The position numbers and the translations under genes were made by a program. Below are positions 53,917 to 64,000 of a DNA stretch of 64,000 nt, one piece after another. Positions within the stretch are counted from its first letter, which is position 1. The number at the start of each line of letters is the position of its first letter. The notes under the pieces were generated by a model. The model made no database searches. It had not been told where the DNA came from and saw only the letters and a program-made list of their open reading frames with translations. The DNA is from Oscheius onirici (Eukaryota > Nematoda > Chromadorea > Rhabditida > Rhabditidae), in NCBI GenBank assembly GCA_932521025.1, contig OW051468.1:5270064-5334063 (forward strand), read 5' to 3'.

Positions 53917-55080
53917 ATCTCCTTGAATCCACAGCGGTGTTTGGTATAGTTCTTGGAGTCCCGCGGAGTGCTTTTCATGCTTTTCACAACTCTGCCGTGG
54001 TTGTTCGACCTGACTTTGATGAGTTCCAAATACCAGCTACCATCTTCGCTGTGCTTGGCATCTTTAGTTCACAGGATTCTGCTTCCGATTGCTCAAATTT
54101 CGTCTCGAATCGTAGAGTGACGTTGTACTTTTGGCAGACAGCTCATAATTTTGCTCCGTGACTTCTCTCTCGCAGCCGATATGAACTCGATTACATTCAT
54201 TACAAGCCGAGTTGCAGTCTTATTCTTGGTGGCAGCGCCGCTTCCTGAAAGCCAAAGAAAGGAAGGGCAAAGTGGATAGAATAGGGAAAATGACTTTGAA
54301 TCACTGTCAGTACTTTCAAGCGCAAGAGAGATCACTGTTCCCCTAACAGTTCCTCAGGTCTCCAAGAACTATACCAAACACCGCTGTGGATTCAAGGAGA
54401 TGCCCAAAGAACTGGGAAAGACCGAGCATGACACCTTCTTTCGAAGGCTGTCAGTTGTGGCGGATTCACAACTGACAGTCACATTGCCGTCTCTACTTTC
54501 AAAAAAGAACGCAAGTGTCTGTGGTGCCACTGTTCGCAATGTCCGATTGTCAGTGTCTAGTGTACTGTCAAAATAAAAAAAAAGTAGAAACACCTGAATT
54601 GGTAGAAAAGTGATTCAAAGTCATTTTCCCTATTCTATCCACTTTGCCCTTCCTTTCTTTGGCTTTCAGGAAGCGGCGCTGCCACCAAGAATAAGACTGC
54701 AACTCGGCTTGTAATGAATGTAATCGAGTTCATATCGGCTGCGAGAGAGAAGTCACGGAGCAAAATTATGAGCTGTCTGCCAAAAGTACAACGTCACTCT
54801 ACGATTCGAGACGAAATTTGAGCAATCGGAAGCAGAATCCTGTGAACTAAAGATGCCAAGCACAGCGAAGATGGTAGCTGGTATTTGGAACTCATCAAAG
54901 TCAGGTCGAACAACCACGGCAGAGTTGTGAAAAGCATGAAAAGCACTCCGCGGGACTCCAAGAACTATACCAAACACCGCTGTGGATTCAAGGAGATGCC
55001 CAAAGAACTGGGAAAGACCGAGCATGACACCTTCTTTCGAAGGCTGTCAGTTGTGGCAGATTCACAACTGACTGTCACTT
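53602..55080. repeat. large palindromic MATH-pseudogene repeat, locus 2
   Basis: Unit A plus arm (53602-54304), a 305-nt spacer (54305-54609), then arm plus unit A reversed (54610-about 55080). Each side is about 470-700 nt. The spacer is the reverse complement of the spacer at 7868-8172. The right-hand unit A has spacer-type variants (CCCAAAGAACTGGGAAAGAC) instead of the CCCAAGGAACCGGGGAAACC of the left side, a mosaic that suggests gene conversion. Confidence 0.8.
54733..55080 (+). pseudogene. MATH-domain-like fragment, plus-strand copy
   Basis: Same content as the minus-strand fragment at 7420-7744 (GSWYLELIKVRSNN...GFKEMPKELGKTEHDTFFRR ...DSQLTVT), again with the frame change after SCELK. 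Domain assignment tentative. Confidence 0.4.
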
Positions 55081-55189
55081 TTGCCATCTCTCTACTTTTC
55101 AAAAATGTACTTGTCCGCTCGCCAGTCTCTAATGTCTATCTAGGAAATGGCTGTTTTCAAATTCTGACTCTAACTACTAAATTGTAGCC

Positions 55190-56339
55190 TTGAGAGTTCT
55201 CGTCTAGTCATTATCAATCACATAGAGAGTTACGTCCTCCGCGCTCGAATATCCTCTTCGATCGTTATGGTAATAGGACTCAGTTCTCATGCGACAGTCA
55301 TCTTGTTATCCGCAAAAAGATACAGTAACGAGAACAACAGCTACGTCCTTTTTATGAGAATCTTCTCCTGCGCCAGTCTAGTTCGTCTCATCTGTGGCTA
55401 GATGGTCCTTTCTAGGACTGTTGTCTTGACCAATGCCTATTACTTTATCAGTTACGGTATAGCTTCAAATGGTGGTGCGCCTTTTTGTAACAAACTTGAT
55501 GCCATTTGCTCTCATCTAGTCTCCTATATCGGCATCTTAATACCGACTGGAATGATTTTCCGAGCTCTGATATGTTTCCAAGTGAGAATAAGGAAAAACC
55601 ACGTAATAGTTGTCTTGACCATTCTTTGGATTTTGTGTCTACCTTTTCTGGTAAGTTGAAATTGTAAATAACGGCCAATTATCTTCAGTTTATCATTATT
55701 CGTGCCTATACGGAAGCTTTTTCTTTGTACGAATTTATGTCAAGGGACGATCAAGATCAGCTGGTCTACCACTCTGCCTATGTCCTAGCTCGGCTGCAGC
55801 CTTAGGAGGTGAGTCTACTGAACAAGTCTGAGGACGAGAACACTGCCAGACGCCCCATTTGTCCATGTGATATATCGTTTTAGTCAACTGTCATAATTGC
55901 GTCCACAAACGTCGCCTACCTGTGTGTTCCTCTTATTTTAATCGTCGCTGTTACTACCTACATTCGTCGGAGAAAGTACTTGCCGCACTTGTCGCAACAT
56001 TCAGCCCGAATCCATTCCAGCTTCATTAAGGTAGTTTTGACAGCTTTTTTAAGATATTTCGTTCAGCTACTCTCGCTGGAAGCCATATCTTCCTGTCTCA
56101 GTTTTATTGTGGGTCTCTGGCGCCAACTCTCAGAACAGAATACCTCTTTCCACGACATGATCCTTCCTTTGAGCTTCTTCTCCTATCCATTGATGTCCCT
56201 GATTGCGACAATCCATGACTGTGCTACTCTGTACTTTGTCCCTTATTTTCGCGATGAACTACTGTATAGATTTGGGATCAAAAAGCTCAACGTCGGCAAT
56301 ATTCAGCGCGTCAACAGTGCAATTGTTTCTATCAATTGA
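55190..56339 (+). pseudogene. srd/str-like chemoreceptor with two in-frame TAG codons
   Basis: Four exon-like blocks with good splice sites: from about 55190 to 55649, 55689-about 55809, 55884-56028, 56065-56339. Protein-like content: GLSSHATVILLSAKRY, YYFISYGIASNGGAPFCNKL, GILIPTGMIFRALICF, VVLTILWILCLPFL, NVAYLCVPLILIVAVTTYIR and the final ILPLSFFSYPLMSLIATIHD ... VPYFRDELLYRFGI. This recalls the Srd/Str receptor superfamily. TAG codons interrupt after SLVRLICG (about 55400) and after LARLQP (about 55803), and no convincing start is seen because the palindrome ends just upstream. Otherwise the frame is kept over about 270 codons, so inactivation looks recent. Confidence 0.55.
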
Positions 56340-57319
56340 ACATAAATTTGTGTCTATTCTCGTGTTTATGTTCAAAGACGTCAACTATGCCGTACAAATA
56401 ATGCTCAGTCAAGCTATTTCATTTCTCAGGCTACGAGCTGCCTATTCGGAACACATAGCCACTCGAAGTTTCTTCTTACTAGACCTTACTTCTTTACTTG
56501 ACTGCAAAAGACAAAGGCCGACGACGGTCAGCATCATTCGTCTCGTCCGAGTCTCATCATAGGTATCCTTTTTGGTGCCAGAAAAAAACGCAAAGCAGTC
56601 AAGTTGAGGAGGAAAAAGTGAAAAAAAAGAAGGAAGCTCTCTGGAAATAGAAGATAATTTGTAGACAGAGGAGTAGAGAGGATGAATGGGGAACAAGAAA
56701 TGGTTCTTCCACTTATGTTGCGGTCAACTAAACTGCAGGACATTTGAAATGATGGACCACTAAAAACTTTGTTTCCGAATTTGTGTGACGCTCAAGATCT
56801 TTTCCAATTTTCTCAGAGGATAGTTCCGACTCTATAGTCATCAGCATCTTGTCAGAATTAAGCTTGCGACGCTGCTAATAGAATCAGAAGAATTTAGACG
56901 CGGCGGCGTGTTCCCGGGAAAGGGCCAACAACTTCATTCGAGAGAATATGGTGAAGAACTTGATCAAAGAAATTTTTTTCTTTATGATAGGACTATAGAC
57001 TGGAGTCTACAAGACCGTGCTCTTTGCTCCCACAGGACAAAACATCTGAGAGAAGAGTGTAACAAGCTGGTATGACACGAGGATAAAACGTGTATTGTCA
57101 GACAGTATCTTTGAGTCAAAGGAAAAGAGGAAGTTCCTCCTCTTTGTCCCACCCGAAATGCAATTAGTTTGCAGATGATGATCTACGTGTAATCCGGACA
57201 GACCGCCGCCATCACTCGTGATTCTTGTTCGACCCTTGAGTCCGTCCAGCTAATATCACTCGAGGGCACTCGCTGCCTTCTACGAGTTCTTCGTTTGCTC
57301 CGTCGTCAGTTCCCACAAA
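56340..57319. other. intergenic, no gene seen
   Basis: Upstream region of the cation transporter gene. Open frames are short. Nothing supported. Confidence 0.35.
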
Positions 57320-59549
57320 ATGGTCAGTTCTTTTTTATTTGTTTATACGAAAGGTTTAGGACGTGCTGGTTGATGCCAGTGGTCAGATGCTGCTTGCGGC
57401 TACAAAACATCTCGACTTTGATCACGCTTTACAAGAAGTAAGCTTTTTTCGTTATTTTACACGTTCGACTTAGGTTGGAGATTTTGGTCCTTATCAGATC
57501 ATTTTCTTCTTCATCATCTGTCTACCAGCCAGTCTGCCTTCAGCTTTCTCTGCCTTCAACCAGCCTTTCGTTGTGGGTAGTCCGGGTCATCGTTGTCATG
57601 TTCCAGAGGGAAGAGAAGAACTTGTTCCAATCGACGGCGACAAGGTACTAATATTATTATAGAATCTCAAATATTTCCTTAGAAAATCAAGAGCTGTTAC
57701 CAGTACAACCAGACGCAGATTGAGTTTTATCGGCAGTTTACAACTGCCCCTTTGGAGACATTCAAGTAACTTTTATTCTGTCAAAAACCGGATATTCTCA
57801 TTACCAGGAAATCCATTGATCTGGTTCCTTGTCAACACGGCTGGGACTATGACAACTCGACCTATCTGGACAGTCTGGTGACTGAATTTGATCTGGTCTG
57901 CGAGAAGGAGAGTTGGGTCGAGATCACAACGACTTCATTTTATGTCGGCAGTTTCATTGGAAACTGTCTCTTCGGATACATTGCCGACAAGTAAGTTGGA
58001 AGCAATAAAAATATGACTCGCATTCTAGATTTGGACGAAGGAGAAGTTTCTTCCTAATTCTGGCAGTTTTAGTCATTTGTGGCACTATCAACGCCTTCGT
58101 GAAGGTTTGTCATTCAAAGTTATTGACAAACAGGGATCAGGACATTGAATCGTTCATAATTATGCGTTTCTTCACTGGTCTTCCCTTTCCCGCTCTCTTC
58201 CAAATTCCCTTTATCATCTGTATGGAGTTTATGGGAAAATCCGGAAGAATCTTCTCCGGTCTCATGATTTCACTCTTTTTCGGAGCCGCCATGGCGCTTC
58301 TCGGTATCGTAGCCATGTTTATTCGTCGATGGAGAGAGCTGACCTTCTGGTGTAATGCTCCATTCGTCGTCATGTTCACCTACTACTTGTGAGTTGAAAA
58401 CTTAGTATCTTTTCATATTATCAGTTTCCTTCCCGAATCTCCCCGTTGGCTCGTTTCCGTTGGAAGATGGGCCGAGGCAAAGGTCCAGCTGGCAAGGATA
58501 GCCAGAATGAACGGGAAAACTGAAGTTGATGTGGATGAACTCGTCAATGTGGTAATTTGCCTTGACAATTCTTTGAAAAAGTTTAGTTGAAAAACAACCA
58601 CGAGGCGGCTATAGAAGAGGACAAGAAGCACAGTCACAACGTCACAGATCTCTTCAAAACGCCCAATCTACGAAAGAAGACTATAATTGTCACTTATATT
58701 TGGTTAGCTCTTAAAAATAATTAAAATAACAAACATAGGGTAATGAACGCTGTGATATACAATGGCCTGACTCTCAATGTTTCCAATCTCCCAGTCAACG
58801 ACTACTGGTCCTTTACAATTAATGGAGCAGTGGAACTGCCAGCCTATATAATGGTTTGGCCGTTGCTTCAACTCTTGGGAAGACGGTAAGTGTTTCTTAA
58901 AAAATATCAACATACATTTAGATGGACGCTTGCCTTGACCATGATGGTTTGTGGGATCGGCTGTGTTTCGGCAATGTTCATGCCAGAAGATTACCCTTGG
59001 CTACTGGCCTCAGCTTCGTTTATTGGAAAATTCGGAGTCGGTTCTGGATTTGCTGTAAGAGTCTTTTAATTTAATGGTTTATTCATTCCTAGGTGATTTA
59101 CATCTTTGCGGGCGAGCTGTATCCGACGGTCATGTATCTGACGGTCTTGTTTGAACTTCATTTTGAATTTCAGACGAGCCATCGGCATGGGCATGAGCAG
59201 TATGGTTGCTGGATCTGGACTCTTGCTTGCTCCACACATTGTCAAACTGGTAAAACTGTAGAAGAGACAAAAAATAAGATTATTTTAGGGAGACTATTGG
59301 CGCATCCTGCCGATGATCGTGATGGGTCTCATGGCACTCTCGGCCGGAATCCTGACCTTTCTTCTACCCGAAACTCTAGGTGCTCCTCTGCCAATGACCA
59401 TCGAAGATGCCGAAAACTTTGGTTTGTTTATATTCTGTCATAAGTATTGTTTTTTAGGAAAGAAGAAAGGTCTCTTCACAGCCGTGCAACCCAATCTGAA
59501 AAGAGAGAGTCAGCCTCTACTAGCTATTCCTCGAAAAAGTATTGTATAG
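57320..59549 (+). CDS. oct-1: organic cation transporter, SLC22 family (OCT-1-like)
   Basis: Major-facilitator protein of the plasma membrane that moves organic cations or zwitterions. The start codon is the last codon of exon 1 (ATG|GTCAGT), then about eleven exons with introns of 36-60 nt. Order: DVLVDASGQMLLAATKHLDF, first TM (GPYQIIFFFIICLPASLPSA), a large Cys-containing loop (CHVPEG...SCYQYNQTQ...DLVPCQHGWDYDNSTY...FDLVCEKESW), the GxxxDxxGRRRS motif as GYIADKFGRRRSFFLI, the PESPRW motif (FLPESPRWLVSVGRWAEA), NVTDLFKTPNLRKKT in the central loop, GRRWTLALTMMVCGIG, GELYPTVIRAIGMGMSSM and FLLPETLGAPLP. All SLC22 signatures are intact. The tail is short and polar, ending at 59549. C. elegans oct-1 is the likely counterpart, but substrate cannot be read from sequence. 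Confidence 0.88.
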
Positions 59550-61102
59550 TCGTCCGCCCTGTAGCTAACCCTGTAGATGTTCTTTTTCGAAGTAAAGGAT
59601 CAGCCAAACGAGTCTTTACGACTCTACGCTCTTTAGCGGTCTGGGAACGCGTCCATCTCGTAAATTTCAGCCGGGATCATTTGTCGACCATTAACAGTCT
59701 CTCAAATTACGGTAGGACTTATCGGGCTTCCGTCTGCTTGTGGTATGAGTCAAGGACGACTGCTCCTTCTGTTCAAAAACAATACCGCCGACTGATTCAT
59801 CTACCGGACAGGATGACTGTAACAGTAAGGGCTAGGCAAACATTCCATATACTCGTTGCATAACCGCCTTACACACTTACATAAGAAGGCCATTAGAGCG
59901 GACAAACAAGGTCGAACCTGCTGATTAAAGAGTAATCAGAAGAGGGGACTTATTATTAGGTGGCGATTATTACGATTTGAGAGACACACTCGAGGTATTC
60001 ATCAAGCCTTGCGTTTCGTGGAGACCTCTCGAGGCAACGCGCTCCTTTTATGAGAGACAAAATACCCAATCCGAGGCTGTATATCACTGATCCAACCCAT
60101 TTACGACCTCGTCCTCTTGCTGTTCCGAGTAAGCCGACGTACTCTCACGGTGATTTCCATTTTTTGTCTCGTCTGTCGTGGGAATTACCACGCTATGCTA
60201 TTCTGAGCTGAAAGCTCGACCCCAATTCGGTTCTGGATGGACGACCTGTCGACCGGTGCAATTGACTCTTGGTTGTCTGTCTACTAGTTCCCTCCTCGCT
60301 TCAACTCTGTTCAATGGACTAGATGACTGCCAGTCAAGTTTATGTTTGGAATTATTAGATTAGCAGCCACTACATTGTTCGCACCACACAAAGCCCCTCT
60401 TTTGATTGCTGTTCCAATTCAATAGCCAGCAGTTTTTCAGATTCTCATAATTGGATGCTTAGAGAGACTAATGAGCTCTTTTATAAGGTCAGATGGGACC
60501 ATTTCTTTGGCTGTTTTGGTCTATTTGGAGGAATCATGTGAGGAGTTAGTTCGTGACAAACAGAACTTTTGATGAGTCGGAAGGTGTCAGTTTCTATCCC
60601 CTTTGGCTTTATACTTCAACCCCGATTAGGTTCTTTTTACCTCCCTTGGTGGGAAACTGTTTCCGGTGGGCGGAGTCTAGACGACACGCCTCCACTGCGG
60701 GTCCAGATCAGCGGGGTTCCTCTCGTTGATGTACTAATTATCCCTTCTACCGGAAATTGTCATACACTTCTTTCAATTGTCCACAACTCCCTTTGTGATC
60801 TCAATCAAAGCCTACTTTCTCACCTGTTCCTATCTCAAACGGCTCTCTGCCGACGTTACCCTCAGTCCTAACATTTGGCTTTCTCTCAGACCGTTAACCG
60901 ACGCGTGCCAGGTGCCTTTGGGCACATCTTTCCATTGTCTTACAAGGTGATAATCACCAGAGCTATTGTATGGTTCGCATGTGGGCCACACGCACAGCCC
61001 CATTATGCAACCTTTTTGTTCTCCGTTAGCCTCCTCGCTCTTTACGCCTCCATTAACACTAAATACGCTCCGGAAGTGTCCTCTTCACACTTTCTCTTTT
61101 CA
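59550..61102. other. intergenic, no gene seen
   Basis: 1.5 kb of DNA without supported coding sequence. Probably contains the upstream control region of the kal-1-like gene. Confidence 0.35.
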
Positions 61103-61103
61103 G
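61096..61103 (+). promoter_or_regulatory. probable trans-splice acceptor of the kal-1-like gene
   Basis: TCTCTTTTCAG ends at 61103, 17 nt before the ATG at 61121, with no upstream coding exon in frame. Typical spliced-leader acceptor position. Confidence 0.4.
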
Positions 61104-61120
61104 GATTGGATGTCTCAGTC

Positions 61121-63807
61121 ATGTTGATAGCTGCTCTTCTGTTCCTTTTTGTTCAATCCGTGCTCGGAGACGAGCTCATCTCTGCTCGTTGTCAGTCGAA
61201 ATGTCTTCACGACATGGAGCATCGCTATCAGGTGAGAATATCCTCCTCTTTTCAGTATCTTTGTATAGCATCTGACTCGGGTTTACGACTCCATTCGTTG
61301 CGCGTATGAGTACTCTGGGAATATAGGCTGGCTCCTTGACCTTATGGAGGAATCCGAAACCTCGTCTGACCCAAACCCATCTGTCTCTCAGAGACTACAG
61401 TTATTTCTTTGTTACGTAAGACTTCCGGAAGTGTTTAATTAACCGTGTTCTGAGACTCTCGAACCCCCTGCCGTGCACCTATTTACATGCATCAATTCAA
61501 ACGCGCCCTCCACTTATGGACCTCCGGAATTCGAAGAGAGAGGGGAGGAGGTTGATAAAGAGCAGTGAATGTTTGTTGTAACTGTGATGAGCGGAGTCGT
61601 CAAGTTGCGCAAACCAAAGGTGCCGACAGACCGACATACGGTCGTAATGGATAGCCACAAGGTCACCCTTTTTCTCAAAAAGTAATCCTACTGGTAGTCT
61701 CTAATCTCGAGAGAGAGATTTGCGCATCTCCCTCTAATCACTGACCACGACGGCTAAGCTCTTCTGCGCATATGCCAGCCGGACTATAATGGGAGGCCTT
61801 TTACACTCGGTGAAAAAGACACAGTTTACTCAGGGCAGGTGAGGCGGTCTTTTTGACTCCTGTCACTGACTGATGGATGAACTGCGCGGAAGGGACTTGA
61901 CCTGTTGGGACAGCTAGTTTAATCCACCTGAAAGCTCTCCGAGAGTAATTGTTGCCTTTTGGGAGGGCCGTCTTTTTGATGGGACTTCCTCCGACTAATG
62001 ACTCGGAACAATACGGGCATTGTGAGACTCGAGGGCTCTGTGATTGCTAATGAGTGCTACTGAATATTCCGTCTCGAGTGATCCTCCTCATATCCGGCAT
62101 GAATATTTCTGGAAGCTCTCTCTCTCTCTATCAAAGTAAAAGGTCAACCTGTCTGGCAGGTGTGTGGCCAATGTTTCTTCGGCTGTAACACTAAGATACA
62201 CTTGTTACAGCCGGCAGAGTCTAAAACAGCCAAAAGATTTACGATTCCCCATCTGGCGCAAATGGAAATTGCCATAGAGAGGTGCCAATATTGGGCCTAA
62301 TTGACTACCGTCCCTGACACACCAAATCACAATAAACTAACTGTACGACAACATGTGTCCGTCACGGTGGCGCCCTCGTTCGATCTGGCGCCATTCCGTC
62401 AGTCTTTTTCTGAAGATTGAGACAGGAAAATCGATGATTTATGAGAGTTGATCGTAAACTCAAAGTGGTTCCCAGTCAGTCTCTGTATCTCGGTTGGAAT
62501 CTGGCGCACTGTGCCTATCAGCTCCTGATGCTAATCTTGAGAAAACTGTCCTCGGAGTTATGCGATTTACGACCCCAGAAAAGACAAATTGCCTCGAATC
62601 TTTCAACCTTCGAGCCAGCAGCGTGGTTTTTAATTGTCAATAAAGCCCGGGCAAAATGGGATGCTCAAGTAGTCGGACAGACAGCTGGCGACGACCTTCT
62701 CAAGAAATGACCCGGAGAAGCGAGTAAACAGAACCCATATAATTCCACTATCTATTGTTTTGTTGGGGACGGGAAATGAAATATTGACATGTCCTTTTGT
62801 GAGCACCTTCAATAGACGGGGGTTCGCCCCAGGTCGAGTGTGCACCTCAGAACAATATGGCCATGCGGCCGACCGAAAGGTGTTCAAGTATTTGGCAGAG
62901 CTCGATCCTCACACGCAACACTTTTAGAATAATCGGATTAGCCAGCGGCCGACAGAGTATTTGACACAAGAGTGCCGCTTTTGGAGAGAAGGGTCAGACA
63001 AATACAGGTGTCCTGTGAATCGGCCTATTCTTGGAAGACAACTGATAAATCGTCTCTTTATGTGGCGAGTCCTTTGTTCAAACGTTCAGCTGGCCTTTCC
63101 GGTGTCCCCACCCAAAACGCGACAATTACGTCTTTAGAGTGCTGAAATTTGAGCTGAGTCAGAACACCTGCAATATACGATTCTGAGGTCTCTCTTTCGA
63201 CTGCTGACAGGCATAAGCTGGGGCGGCAGAGGGTAAAGGGCGGCTGTCCGTTTACTGTATCCATCAATTTACGCCCCGTTTCTCTTTTGGAATACATTAT
63301 GCAAACCGAGCCAGATTGCCAAAAACCAGTTGTGGGTCGGGACTAATAGATAGAGAAAGGTCTACCGCTTCCGTACAAACAATTGCAACAATATGCTAAT
63401 TATAGACAGTAGGGGGACCAAAAAAGACCGCCAACTACTCTGCTCTTTCAAACAATACCCTCTCTCCCAGTCTATTATTGTTTTTCGCCACGACGCGTCT
63501 CTAAGGTCAGTTGAGGTGAATTTTCTGCCTGACTGCATGGGCGGTATCTGGGAAACAATATCCGACTGTCCTTGGAGGGGTGTGAAGATGATGATGGGGA
63601 CGAGATCTCAAGTGCCTAGGACTCTCTTACGTAACAAATCGGACATATGCTCACAGTGCTTATTCTCAAGAGCTCATTAACATGCGTCACAGTCTGATTG
63701 CTCAATTAGATTTAATCTCAGACCTTTTTCAGGACAATGTCGAACAACGTCGCAACCTCAAGCATCAGATCATCCAGATGTGCAAAGATGACGTCCTGTG
63801 CTCGGCT
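61121..63807 (+). CDS. kal-1: anosmin/KAL-1-like secreted protein, 5' part (runs off the window)
   Basis: Exon 1 (61121-61231) encodes a signal peptide, MLIAALLFLFVQSVLG, then DELISARCQSKCLHDMEHRY. Exon 2 (63733-63807) encodes DNVEQRRNLKHQIIQMCKDD VLCSA and ends at a clean GT donor; both junctions are phase 0. The ARCxSKCL start followed by a C....CSxC pattern matches the N-terminal Cys-rich region of anosmin-1 (KAL-1), an extracellular-matrix protein with WAP and FNIII domains that steers neurite branching and epidermal movements. The WAP core itself would be beyond the window, so the call rests on two short exons. The first intron is 2.5 kb, by far the longest relative to gene size here, and may carry control elements. 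Confidence 0.55.
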
Positions 63808-64000
63808 GTAAGTCTTACCAGCTACCATAACTGTCTGTTTGTCTACTCGTTCCAACCAATTCCGTTCACACCACTAAGACCTACGGCAAATAGGCTAATC
63901 GCGGATCGCGGACTGTCCCATGTCTGCTGAGAATGGCAGGGTTACCCGGCGGAAAGCGTTCCAATATGCTCGAATAGAGTCAGTCCATTATACTTGACAC
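63808..64000. other. second intron of the kal-1-like gene, to window end
   Basis: Begins with GTAAGT and has no acceptor before the window ends. Confidence 0.4.

Noticed and set aside
59447-59863. 138-codon open frame overlapping the 3' end of the cation transporter
   Set aside because: Shares its first part with the true transporter frame in another phase and has no recognisable content afterwards.

Overview
This is nuclear DNA from a nematode, most likely a free-living rhabditid-type worm. Protein-coding genes are dense and split by very short introns (often 27-60 nt). I recognise nematode-restricted or nematode-expanded families: srv-like and srd-like chemoreceptors, a DC-STAMP sperm protein of the spe-42/spe-49 type, an eLRR membrane protein, a collagen prolyl 4-hydroxylase and MATH-domain fragments. 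3' splice sites are mixed (TTTCAG, but also TAG, GAG and AAG ends), which is looser than the strict Caenorhabditis consensus, so I favour a genus outside Caenorhabditis. The species is not named. All gene models were built by hand from reading frames, splice sites and remembered family motifs; no search was run.

Layout. 0-6.2 kb: a small Lys-rich protein, a peptide-receptor-like GPCR (-), an srv-like chemoreceptor (+), a small coiled-coil protein (-) and the prolyl 4-hydroxylase alpha subunit (-). 6.2-14.9 kb: repeat-rich, with an RTE-type reverse transcriptase fragment, a palindromic MATH-pseudogene repeat, an srv-like gene, a MITE that ends a small ORF, and a decayed prolyl oligopeptidase gene bracketed by inverted minisatellites. 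15-29.3 kb: eLRR membrane protein (+), IFT70/DYF-1 (-) with a nested unknown gene and a MITE in its introns, AP-1 mu (-), adenosylhomocysteinase (-). 29.3-40.6 kb: SF3B3/SAP130 (-), with three introns of about 2.1-2.5 kb; one holds an aminergic GPCR (+), another a hAT-like MITE. 41-48.1 kb: a small tail-anchored-like protein, the DC-STAMP protein and an E-protein bHLH (hlh-2). 48.3-56.3 kb: chemoreceptor cluster (srv pseudogene, intact srv gene, a second copy of the 8.5 kb srv gene with its palindromic repeat, an srd-like pseudogene). 57-64 kb: an SLC22 organic cation transporter and the 5' end of a kal-1/anosmin-like gene that runs off the window.

The genes do not form one pathway; this is ordinary mixed nematode chromosome. 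Housekeeping genes (SF3B3, AHCY, AP1M), a cilium gene (IFT70) and sperm and developmental genes are interleaved with fast-turnover chemoreceptors and repeats. The most notable structures are a visually identical 1.88 kb srv duplication in permuted order relative to its palindromic partner, a palindrome spacer that is inverted between the two loci, a mariner-like element sitting exactly in a splice acceptor of IFT70, and a duplicated exon in the prolyl hydroxylase at the position where vertebrate P4HA genes carry mutually exclusive exons.
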